11,108 nt of DNA from JBBILG01 sp037445085 (GTDB taxonomy: Bacteria > Pseudomonadota > Gammaproteobacteria > Burkholderiales > Methylophilaceae), in contig JBBILG010000064.1 of assembly GCA_037445085.1 (NCBI GenBank), positions 1-11,108 on the forward strand, written 5' to 3'. The notes below the pieces were generated by a model, which saw only the letters and a program-made list of their open reading frames with translations, had not been told where the DNA came from and made no database searches. Positions 1 through 6,231 of this stretch are shown piece after piece. Position numbers and translations under genes: made by a program. Position 1 is the stretch's first letter; every line of letters starts with the position of its first letter.

Positions 1-26
1 CAGGACCCAATCGTGCAGCATGCGGC

Positions 27-56
27 TTGAAAACTTCATCTTGTCGGATCAATAGT
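27..56 (+). promoter_or_regulatory. Weak sigma70-like promoter candidate upstream of the MidA-type gene
   Basis: TTGAAA at 27-32 is followed after 18 nt by AATAGT at 51-56, which matches TATAAT at four of six positions. Transcription would begin near 63 and leave a leader of about 9 nt before the ATG at 72. No Shine-Dalgarno sequence is visible in that leader. This is motif matching only, and chance is a real possibility. Confidence 0.22.
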
Positions 57-71
57 GCCCAAACCCCCGTC

Positions 72-1226
72 ATGACCTTATTGCCTCCCCTTTCCTCCGC
101 GCAGCAGGTCCATGCCGCGCAGGTGCTCGCCGCCGTGCGCACCGCCATCGCCGACAACGGTGGCTGGCTGGATTTCGCCCGCTACATGGAACGGGCGCTG
201 TATGCGCCCGGACTGGGCTACTACAGTGCCGGCACCGCCAAATTCGGCGCGGCCGGCGATTTCGTCACCGCGCCGGAACTCTCGCCGCTGTTCGCCCGCG
301 CGCTGGCACGGCCGGCGGCCGCTGTGCTGCGCGAGACGGCCGGCGACGTGCTGGAACTCGGCGCCGGTACAGGAAAACTGGCCGCGCAACTGCTGCTGGA
401 GCTCAAGCGGCTAGATGTCCTGCCGCGCCGTTACCGCATCCTGGAAGTCAGCGCACACTTGCGCGAAGTGCAGCGAGAAACCGTGGATAAAATGCTTCCG
501 GCTGAGCTGGCGCGGCGCGTGGAATGGCTGGATGCCCTGCCCGATGCGCTGGAGGGGCTGGTGTTCGGCAACGAGTTGCTGGATGCCCTGCCGGTGCATC
601 TGCTGGCCTGGCGCGCGGACGGCATCCACGAACGCGGTATCGTCTGGCGGGATCACGCGCTCGCCTGGCAGGAGCGCCCGCTGAGCGAAGGCGCGCTGCG
701 GCAGGCGGCACGGCACCTCGATCTGCCGGCGGGTTACAGAAGCGAGATCAGCCTCGCCGTGCCCGCCCTGGTGGCGAGCCTCGCCGAGCGGCTCAGCAGC
801 GGCCTGCTGCTGTTCGTCGACTACGGCTTTCCGCGCCGCGAGTATTATCATCCGCAGCGCGTCGCCGGCACGCTGATGTGCCATTATCGCCAGCTTGCCC
901 ACGACGACCCGCTGCTGCACCCCGGTTTGCAGGACATCACCGCCCATGTCGATTTCACCGCCGTGGCCGAGGCCGGCGTCGGCTGTGGGCTGCGGCTCAT
1001 GGGCTATGCCAGCCAGGCGCAGTTCCTCGTCGACTGCGGCATCACCGACCTGCTGGCGGAGGTGTCGGCGCGGGATGCCGCGGCCTACCTGCCGCTCGCT
1101 GCGCAGGCGCAGAAACTGCTCTCGCCGGCGGAAATGGGCGAGCTGTTCAAGGCCATCGCGCTCGGCCGCGGGCTGGAGGTGCCGCTACCGGGCTTTCGCC
1201 AGGGAGATCGACGCCATGTCCTGTGA
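72..1226 (+). CDS. MidA/NDUFAF7-family SAM-dependent methyltransferase (DUF185)
   Basis: This is a class I SAM-dependent methyltransferase of the DUF185/COG1565 family. The eukaryotic relatives (MidA, NDUFAF7) methylate an arginine of a respiratory complex I subunit. The bacterial substrate is not established, so a role in respiratory-complex modification is inference. From the ATG at 72 the protein has 384 residues, normal for the family. Visible landmarks are the N-terminal block ARYMERALYAPGLGYY (about 36-51), GDFVTAPELSPLFA (62-75), the SAM-binding glycine motif VLELGAGTGKLA (93-104), the second SAM strand YRILEVS (121-127), and the family signature GNELLDALPVHL (166-177). An in-frame TTG at 27 would add 15 residues (KTSSCRIN...) unlike the family N-terminus, so I prefer the ATG, although it lacks a clear ribosome-binding site. 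The 3' end overlaps the dehydrogenase gene by 11 nt, suggesting translational coupling. Confidence 0.9.
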   Translation: MTLLPPLSSAQQVHAAQVLAAVRTAIADNGGWLDFARYMERALYAPGLGYYSAGTAKFGAAGDFVTAPELSPLFARALARPAAAVLRETAGDVLELGAGTGKLAAQLLLELKRLDVLPRRYRILEVSAHLREVQRETVDKMLPAELARRVEWLDALPDALEGLVFGNELLDALPVHLLAWRADGIHERGIVWRDHALAWQERPLSEGALRQAARHLDLPAGYRSEISLAVPALVASLAERLSSGLLLFVDYGFPRREYYHPQRVAGTLMCHYRQLAHDDPLLHPGLQDITAHVDFTAVAEAGVGCGLRLMGYASQAQFLVDCGITDLLAEVSARDAAAYLPLAAQAQKLLSPAEMGELFKAIALGRGLEVPLPGFRQGDRRHVL

Positions 1227-2217
1227 CACTATGCGTGCCATGCTGCTGGACGCGCCGCGCCGGCCGTTGCGGCTGGCGCGGCTCGGACGGCCGCGGCCTG
1301 GCGCGGGCGAACTGCTGATCAGGGTGCATGCCTGCGGTGTGTGCCGTACCGACCTGCACGTGGCCGACGGCGAATTGGCCGAGCCCAAGCTGCCGCTGGT
1401 GCTGGGGCACGAGATTGTCGGCCGTGTGGAAGCGCTTGGCGCGGAGGTGGCGGGGTTCGCAGTCGGCCAGCGCATCGGCGTGCCGTGGCTGGGCCGCACC
1501 TGCGGCACCTGCGCCTACTGTCGCAGTGGGCGCGAGAACCTGTGCGCCGGCGCGCGCTTCACCGGCTACCATCTCGACGGCGGCTATGCCGAGTACACGG
1601 TGGCGGATGCGCGCTATTGCTTCGCCCTTCCGGAAGCGTATGCGGACGCGGAGGCCGCGCCGCTGCTGTGCGCCGGCCTGATCGGCTACCGGGCGCTGCT
1701 GGCGGCGGGCGATGCGCGGCGGGTGGGGTTGTATGGCTTCGGCGCGGCGGCGCACCTCGTCGCCCAGGTGGCGCACTGGCAGGGGCGCGAGGTGTATGCG
1801 TTCACCAGACCGGGCGACACCGTGGGGCAGGCATTCGCCCGTGAACTGGGCGCGGCGTGGGCGGGCGATTCCACCATGCCGCCGCCGGCGGAGCTGGATG
1901 CCGCCATCCTGTTCGCCCCGGTCGGCGCCCTGGTGCCGCGGGCGCTCGCCGCCGTGGCGAGAGGCGGCACGGTGGTGTGTGCCGGCATCCATATGAGCGA
2001 CATCCCGCAGTTTTCCTACGCGCTGCTGTGGGGCGAGCGCCGCCTGGTCTCGGTGGCCAATCTCACCCGCCGCGACGGCGAGGAATTCCTGGCGCTGGCG
2101 CCGCAGGTGCCGCTACGCACGGCGACGCGGGCCTACCCGCTGGAGCAGGCCAACGCGGCGCTGGAGGATCTGCGTGGCGGCCGGCTCACCGGCGCCGCGG
2201 TGCTGACGGTTGTATAA
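1216..2217 (+). CDS. Zinc-dependent alcohol dehydrogenase, medium-chain dehydrogenase/reductase family
   Basis: This is a zinc-binding medium-chain dehydrogenase/reductase of 333 residues that should interconvert an alcohol and an aldehyde or ketone. The substrate is unknown. Expected catalytic zinc ligands are C43 (GVCRTD), H65 and E66 (GHE), and C152 (LLCAGLIGYRA). The structural zinc lobe is C96, C99, C102 and C110. The Rossmann turn is GLYGFGAAAH (171-180). The second strand ends VYAFTRPGD, with Thr and Arg where NAD-preferring relatives carry an acidic residue, so NADP(H) use is plausible. LLCAGLIGYRA, CAGIHMSDIP and the C-terminal YPLEQANAALEDLRGGRLTGAAVL place it in the AdhP-like bacterial family with GFGAxAH turns. 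The ATG at 1216 is preceded by AGGGAGA at 1201-1207 with 8-nt spacing. An ATG at 1231 in the same frame is a weaker alternative. The start lies within the end of the methyltransferase gene, so the two are probably cotranscribed. Confidence 0.9.
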   Translation: MSCDTMRAMLLDAPRRPLRLARLGRPRPGAGELLIRVHACGVCRTDLHVADGELAEPKLPLVLGHEIVGRVEALGAEVAGFAVGQRIGVPWLGRTCGTCAYCRSGRENLCAGARFTGYHLDGGYAEYTVADARYCFALPEAYADAEAAPLLCAGLIGYRALLAAGDARRVGLYGFGAAAHLVAQVAHWQGREVYAFTRPGDTVGQAFARELGAAWAGDSTMPPPAELDAAILFAPVGALVPRALAAVARGGTVVCAGIHMSDIPQFSYALLWGERRLVSVANLTRRDGEEFLALAPQVPLRTATRAYPLEQANAALEDLRGGRLTGAAVLTVV

Positions 2218-2218
2218 T
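2213..2218 (+). promoter_or_regulatory. Perfect TATAAT -10-like box before trmB
   Basis: TATAAT lies at 2213-2218, straddling the dehydrogenase stop codon, and is followed by GCGC. Initiation near 2225 would leave a leader of about 19 nt to the preferred trmB start at 2244. I cannot find a good -35 hexamer 16-18 nt upstream, where the sequence is GC-rich. It could be an internal promoter giving trmB its own transcript, or chance. Confidence 0.35.
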
Positions 2219-2243
2219 GCGCACCTTTGTGCGACGAGCGTTG

Positions 2244-2915
2244 ATGCAGCATCACCGACCCATCCGCAGCTTCGTCCTGCGCCAGGGGCGCCTCAGCGCC
2301 GCCCAGCAGCGCGCGGTGGCCACGCTGCTGCCGCGCTATGGCATCGCCTATGCGCCAATCACGCTCGATCTCGACGCCGTCTTTGGCCGGCCGGCGCCGA
2401 AGATTCTGGAAATCGGTTTCGGCATGGGCGGTGCCACTGCGGAAATCGCCGTGGCCAACCCCGACCGGGATTACCTCGGCGTGGAAGTGCACACCCCGGG
2501 CGTGGGCAACCTGCTCAGACTGATTGAAGAACGCGGGCTGGCTAACGTGCGCATCGTCCAGCACAACGCGGCGGAGGTGCTGCGCGACATGATCGCGGAC
2601 GGTGCGCTGGATGGCGTGCACATTTTCTTCCCCGACCCCTGGCCGAAGAAGCGCCACCACAAGCGGCGCCTGCTGCAGCCGGAGTTCGCGCGCCTGCTAT
2701 GCGCCCGGCTGAAGCCGGGCGGCTACCTGCACTTTGCCACCGACTGGGAGGACTACGCCCGCTGGGCGCTGGAAGTGCTGCGCACCGAGCCGCGGTTCGC
2801 CAACATCGCGGCGGACTACGCGCCGCGCCCGGACTACCGGCCGCTCACCGGGTTCGAGCGGCGCGGGCTAACCCTCGGTCACGGGGTGTGGGATTTGATC
2901 TTCCGGCGGGTATAA
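2244..2915 (+). CDS. trmB: tRNA (guanine-N7)-methyltransferase TrmB
   Basis: TrmB transfers a methyl group from SAM to N7 of guanosine 46 in the variable loop of tRNAs. The protein has 223 residues from the ATG at 2244. The SAM motif is LEIGFGMGG (55-63), with the ribose-contact acid E81 in GVEVHTPGVG. The family hallmark FFPDPWPKKRHHKRR is at 128-142, followed by LKPGGYLHFATDWEDY (156-171) and the C-terminal TGFERRG (202-208). The start at 2244 gives the usual N-terminus (QHHRPIRSFVLRQGRLS). An in-frame ATG at 2217 overlaps the upstream stop as TAATG and would add nine residues; it cannot be excluded on coupling grounds. No strong ribosome-binding site precedes either. The last 48 bp also encode the C-terminus of EngB on the other strand, and no terminator lies between them. 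Confidence 0.96.
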   Translation: MQHHRPIRSFVLRQGRLSAAQQRAVATLLPRYGIAYAPITLDLDAVFGRPAPKILEIGFGMGGATAEIAVANPDRDYLGVEVHTPGVGNLLRLIEERGLANVRIVQHNAAEVLRDMIADGALDGVHIFFPDPWPKKRHHKRRLLQPEFARLLCARLKPGGYLHFATDWEDYARWALEVLRTEPRFANIAADYAPRPDYRPLTGFERRGLTLGHGVWDLIFRRV

Positions 2916-3497
2916 CCAGGCACCGATCACCTGCTCGGCCTCCTCCACCCCTTGTTTCTTCAGGCTGGAGAAAAGTTGCGCCGTGCAGCGCCCCCAGGCA
3001 TCCCCCAGTTCCCTGCGCACCGCGGCCAGGGTTTTCAGCGCTTCGCTCCTGGACAGCTTGTCAGCCTTGGTGAGCAGCACGTGGATGGGCTTGCCGGTGG
3101 GGCCGAACCAGTCCAGCATCTGGCGGTCCAGCGGGGTGAGCGGATGGCGCGCGTCCATCACCAGCACCAGGCCGTGCAGGCTCGTGCGCTGCGAGAGGTA
3201 GGCCGCCAGCACCTGCTGCCAGTGGCGGCGCATGGCCTCCGGCACCTTGGCATAGCCGTAGCCCGGCAGGTCCACCAGATAGCGATCCTGTCCCAGGCCG
3301 AAGAAGTTGATCAGTTGCGTGCGCCCCGGCTGCTTGCTGACGAAAGCCAGGCGCGTGTGGTTGGCCAGCGTGTTGATGGCGCTGGACTTGCCGGCGTTGG
3401 AACGGCCGGCGAAGGCGACCTCGATGCCGGCGGGCGGTGGCAGGTCACGCAGCTCGTGGGCGGAAAGGTGGAACCTGGCGTGCTGGAACAAGGGCAT
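2868..3497 (-). CDS. engB: Ribosome biogenesis GTPase EngB (YihA/YsxC)
   Basis: This is a small TRAFAC-class GTPase needed for maturation of the large ribosomal subunit and possibly for the link to division. Its 209 residues match the family length. The G motifs are in order: G1 GRSNAGKS (31-38), G2 threonine T60 in PGRTQ, G3 DLPGYG (76-81), G4 TKAD (143-146) and G5 SS (177-178) in FSSLKKQG. On the minus strand GGAAG lies 6 nt before the ATG, supporting the start. The gene is divergent from cytochrome c4 across a 102-nt spacer. A weak minus-strand promoter is possible there: TAGCAT (3527-3522) with a poor -35 about 17-18 nt further upstream. The engB/c4 divergent arrangement is familiar from gammaproteobacteria such as Pseudomonas. 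The C-terminus (about 15 residues) overlaps trmB antisense. Confidence 0.96.
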   Translation of the reverse strand: MPLFQHARFHLSAHELRDLPPPAGIEVAFAGRSNAGKSSAINTLANHTRLAFVSKQPGRTQLINFFGLGQDRYLVDLPGYGYAKVPEAMRRHWQQVLAAYLSQRTSLHGLVLVMDARHPLTPLDRQMLDWFGPTGKPIHVLLTKADKLSRSEALKTLAAVRRELGDAWGRCTAQLFSSLKKQGVEEAEQVIGAWLYPPEDQIPHPVTEG

Positions 3498-3524
3498 GGC
3501 GGGCTTCCGTGCGGGAGCGAAATG

Positions 3525-3554
3525 CTACCACGATATCCTGAACTTGGATAAAAT
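3525..3554 (+). promoter_or_regulatory. Candidate promoter for cytochrome c4 in the divergent spacer
   Basis: TAAAAT at 3549-3554 matches the -10 consensus at five of six positions. CTACCA at 3525-3530, 18 nt upstream, is a weak -35 with three of six matches. Transcription near 3561 would give a leader of about 39 nt with a strong ribosome-binding site. Some promoter is expected here because the two flanking genes diverge, but this exact assignment is tentative. Confidence 0.35.
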
Positions 3555-3587
3555 GCCGTATTCCGTTTCCACCCCTAACGCGGAGTT

Positions 3588-3594
3588 GAGGTGA
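3588..3594 (+). promoter_or_regulatory. Shine-Dalgarno site choosing the cytochrome c4 start
   Basis: GAGGTGA at 3588-3594 is an almost full anti-16S match and ends 5 nt before the ATG at 3600. An upstream in-frame GTG at 3591 lies inside this element and would have to rely on GGAG at 3582-3585. The ATG is therefore the better start. Confidence 0.6.
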
Positions 3595-3599
3595 CTGTG

Positions 3600-4199
3600 A
3601 TGATTCTTCGTGCCTTGATGCTGGTTGCAGCAGGACTGCTGAGTGTGCCCACCGTCCACGCGGCAGGCGTGGCCGCCAGGGGCGAGGCGCTCGCCGCCTC
3701 GTGCGTGGCCTGCCATGGTGCCGATGGCAACAGCGCGATCAGCCTCAACCCCAAGCTCGCCGGACAGCACCCCGAATACCTGCTCAAGCAGATGCGCGAA
3801 TTCAAGTCCGGGGTACGCGCCAATGCGGTGATGACGGGCATGGTGGCCAACCTGAGCGAACAGGACATGGCCGATCTCGCCGCCTATTACGCTGCCCAGA
3901 GCATGTCGCCCGGTGCGGCGCAGAGCAACGGCAAGGGATCGCGCGGCGAGAAGATCTACCGCGGCGGCATCGCCGCTCTGGGCGTGCCGGCCTGCATGGC
4001 CTGTCACCTGCCCGATGGCGCCGGCATCCCGGCCCAGTTCCCGCGGCTCGCCGGTCAGTATGCCGATTACACGGTGGTGCAGATGAAGGCGTTCCGCAGC
4101 GGCGAGCGCGGCAACGCCAAGATGATGCGCGTGATCGCCGCCAAGATGACCGACGAGGACATCGCCGCCGTGGCCGACTACATCCAGGGCCTCAAGTAA
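3600..4199 (+). CDS. Diheme cytochrome c4, periplasmic
   Basis: This is a two-domain class I cytochrome c that carries electrons in the periplasm, typically from the bc1 complex towards terminal oxidases. The 199-residue precursor starts with a signal peptide; cleavage after V-H-A at residue 21 looks likely. The two heme-attachment sites are C35-V-A-C-H39 and C132-M-A-C-H136. Each domain has the c4 pattern LAGQ, then a Met-containing stretch before L/M-x-E/D-x-D: LAGQHPEYLLKQMREF with M78/M81 in domain 1, and LAGQYADYTVVQMKAF with M175/M176/M183 in domain 2. One Met per domain should be the distal heme ligand. The internal duplication is obvious. A perfect hairpin follows 24 nt after the stop, then the cytochrome c maturation genes resB and ccsB on the same strand. 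The protein is a natural client of that machinery. Confidence 0.95.
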   Translation: MILRALMLVAAGLLSVPTVHAAGVAARGEALAASCVACHGADGNSAISLNPKLAGQHPEYLLKQMREFKSGVRANAVMTGMVANLSEQDMADLAAYYAAQSMSPGAAQSNGKGSRGEKIYRGGIAALGVPACMACHLPDGAGIPAQFPRLAGQYADYTVVQMKAFRSGERGNAKMMRVIAAKMTDEDIAAVADYIQGLK

Positions 4200-4223
4200 T
4201 CCGATAGCCAGATTGATGCGTTA

Positions 4224-4248
4224 ACCGGGGTGGCATGGCCACCCCGGT
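4224..4248 (+). terminator. Perfect 11-bp GC hairpin between cytochrome c4 and resB
   Basis: An 11-bp perfect inverted repeat, ACCGGGGTGGC and GCCACCCCGGT, is separated by the 3-nt loop ATG. It sits 24 nt after the c4 stop codon. The following TGCGTTTG is only a poor U-tract, so it may act as a weak terminator, an attenuator or a 3' end stabiliser for c4 mRNA. The loop ATG (4235-4237) is the first start codon of the resB reading frame, so the same element could also occlude resB translation. Confidence 0.55.
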
Positions 4249-6229
4249 GCGTTTGACAACCTTGAAAAACCCTACTTCCTTCGCAGCCAAGCTGTACGAA
4301 CTGCTGAGCTCGATGCGTTTTGCCATCGCGCTGCTCACCGTGCTCGGCATCGCCTCGATCATCGGCACGGTGCTCAAGCAGAACGAGCCTTACGCCAACT
4401 ATGTCGTGCAGTTCGGCCAGTTCTGGTTCGGGCTGTTCGAAGGGCTGGGGCTGTACGACGTCTATCACAGCGCCTGGTTCCTGCTCATCCTGCTGTTTCT
4501 GGTGCTGTCCACCAGCCTGTGCATTTACCGCAACACGCCGGGCATGCTGCGCGAACTGCGTGCCTACCGCGAGCACGCCACGGAAACCTCGCTGCGCAGT
4601 TTCGCGCACCGCGCCGAATACGTCTGCGCGGACGAGTCTGCCGGCGTGGCCCGGCGCCTGCAGGATTTTCTCGTCGCGCACGGTTTCCGTTACAAGGTCG
4701 AGCAGCGTGCCGGCGGCGACGTGCTGCTCGCCGCCAAGGCCGGCAGCTACCAGCGATTGGGCTACCTCCTCACGCACGGCGCCATCGTCGTCATCTGCAT
4801 CGGCGGCCTGCTCGATGGCAACGTGCCGTTCAAGCTGCAGGAGGGCTTCGGCGTCAAGCGCGTGGAAACGCGCGATCTCGCCGCCGAAGAGGTGCCGCAG
4901 GACAGCCGCCTGTCGGTGGCCAATCTGTCGTTCCGCGCCAATCTGACCCTGCCGGAGGGCGCGCAGGGCGATGCCGCCTTTATCCGCATGCGCGACGGCT
5001 ACCTGGTGCAGGAATTGCCGTTCACCGTGCGGCTCAAGGATTTTCGCATCGAGCACTACGCGACCGGCCAGCCCAAGTCGTTCGAGAGCGACGTCGAAAT
5101 CCTCGACCCCGACCTGCCGCAGCCGCGGCAGGCGACCATCCGCGTCAACCATCCGCTCGTCCACGATGGCATCGTCATCTACCAGTCGGATTTCCAGGAT
5201 GGCGGCTCGCTGCTGGAACTCGACGTGTGGCCGCTGTTCAGCGGCGAAGGCGCGCCGGACCGGGTGCGCACCCGCGTGTTCGAGGACGTCATCGCCGGCG
5301 AAGGCGAGAACGTGCTGCGCATCGAGTTCGAGGATTTCCGCTTTTTCAACATCCTCACCCTGGATGAAGGGCCTGGCGCGCAGCCACGCAACGTTGGTCC
5401 CAGCCTGACCTTCAAGGTGCGCGACAGCCAGGGGCAGGCGCGCGAATACCTCAACTACATGCAGCCGCTGAACCTGGACGGGCGTGCCTATTTCGTCTCC
5501 GGCATGCGCGAGACGCTGCAGGAGGATTACCGCTACCTGCGCATCCCGGCGGATCCCGAGAATTCCATCGGCGATTACATGCGCCTGCACGCCGTGCTGT
5601 TCGATGCCGCGCAACTGCCCGAGATCGCCCGCCGGCTGGCCGATAAGACGACGCCGGAGACGGCGACGCCCGAGGTGCGGGCGCGCTTCGAGCAGAGCGT
5701 GCGCCAGTTGCTGGGCGCCTTCGCCAAGGGCGGATACGTGCGTGTGGCGGAGGTCATCGAGCAGGCGGTGCCCGAGGCGGAGCGCGAGCGGGCGGCGGAG
5801 GTCTATCTCAAGGTGGTGGGCAATGCCGCCTTCGAGGCGCTGATCATGAGCCGCGAGCGCGCTGGCCTGCCGCCGCCGCAGCCGGACGGCGATACCCTGG
5901 AGTTTTTGCACGACAGCCTCAACTCGATGAGCGACCTGTTCTTCTATGGTTCGCCGTTCTTCCTGCAGCTCGCCGATTTCGGCCACCGGCAGGCGAGCGG
6001 CTTCCAGCTCACCCGCGCGCCGGGCAAGAACCTGGTCTATGCCGGCTCGGTGCTGCTGGTGATGGGCATCTTCGCCATGCTCTACCTGCGTGAACGCAGA
6101 ATCTGGCTGCTGGTCAAACCCGCAGCGCGGCAAGTACTGTTCGCCATGTCGGCCAGCCGCAAGAGTCCCGATTTCGAAAACGAATTCGCCCGCTATCGCC
6201 AACAACTGCAAGTCTTGCTGGAAGGATGA
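4235..6229 (+). CDS. resB: Cytochrome c biogenesis protein ResB (Ccs1), System II
   Basis: ResB works with CcsB/CcsA in System II cytochrome c maturation, moving heme across the inner membrane and ligating it to CxxCH sites in the periplasm. From 4235 the protein has 664 residues, consistent with the long proteobacterial form. Predicted membrane segments are about 28-47 (after the family motif ELLSSMRFAI), 80-97 (AWFLLILLFLVLSTSLC), 175-194 (LGYLLTHGAIVVICIGG, with H181 a candidate heme contact) and about 603-620 near the C-terminus. Between the last two lies a large periplasmic domain with the ResB motif NHPLVHDGIVIYQSDF (305-320). The start is uncertain: the ATG at 4235 is the loop of a hairpin and has no properly spaced ribosome-binding site. 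TTG at 4253 or 4262 would lose only 6-9 residues. M27 (4313) would cut into the conserved ELLSSMRFAI block. The stop overlaps the ATG cluster of ccsB. Confidence 0.94.
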   Translation: MATPVRLTTLKNPTSFAAKLYELLSSMRFAIALLTVLGIASIIGTVLKQNEPYANYVVQFGQFWFGLFEGLGLYDVYHSAWFLLILLFLVLSTSLCIYRNTPGMLRELRAYREHATETSLRSFAHRAEYVCADESAGVARRLQDFLVAHGFRYKVEQRAGGDVLLAAKAGSYQRLGYLLTHGAIVVICIGGLLDGNVPFKLQEGFGVKRVETRDLAAEEVPQDSRLSVANLSFRANLTLPEGAQGDAAFIRMRDGYLVQELPFTVRLKDFRIEHYATGQPKSFESDVEILDPDLPQPRQATIRVNHPLVHDGIVIYQSDFQDGGSLLELDVWPLFSGEGAPDRVRTRVFEDVIAGEGENVLRIEFEDFRFFNILTLDEGPGAQPRNVGPSLTFKVRDSQGQAREYLNYMQPLNLDGRAYFVSGMRETLQEDYRYLRIPADPENSIGDYMRLHAVLFDAAQLPEIARRLADKTTPETATPEVRARFEQSVRQLLGAFAKGGYVRVAEVIEQAVPEAERERAAEVYLKVVGNAAFEALIMSRERAGLPPPQPDGDTLEFLHDSLNSMSDLFFYGSPFFLQLADFGHRQASGFQLTRAPGKNLVYAGSVLLVMGIFAMLYLRERRIWLLVKPAARQVLFAMSASRKSPDFENEFARYRQQLQVLLEG

Positions 6230-6231
6230 TG

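Noticed and set aside
1..21. A possible start of a divergent minus-strand gene (ATG at 21, reading MLHDWVL to the window edge).
   Set aside because: Only seven codons are visible, with no clear ribosome-binding site. That is too little to support a gene call, although a divergent neighbour is plausible.
4253..4281. A perfect TTGACA at 4253-4258 inside the 5' end of resB, considered as a -35 box.
   Set aside because: No acceptable -10 lies 16-18 nt downstream (TTCCTT at 17 nt). A promoter here would initiate inside conserved ResB coding sequence.
4235..4315. Starting ResB at the internal ATG at 4313.
   Set aside because: It would remove the conserved ELLSSMRFAI context and begin inside the first membrane helix, unlike other ResB proteins.
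4178..6211. A 677-codon open frame on the minus strand covering the whole of resB.
   Set aside because: It is the antisense shadow of a G+C-rich gene with strong third-position bias. Its translation is rich in Ala, Arg, Gln and His with no recognisable domain, while the plus strand encodes a clear ResB.
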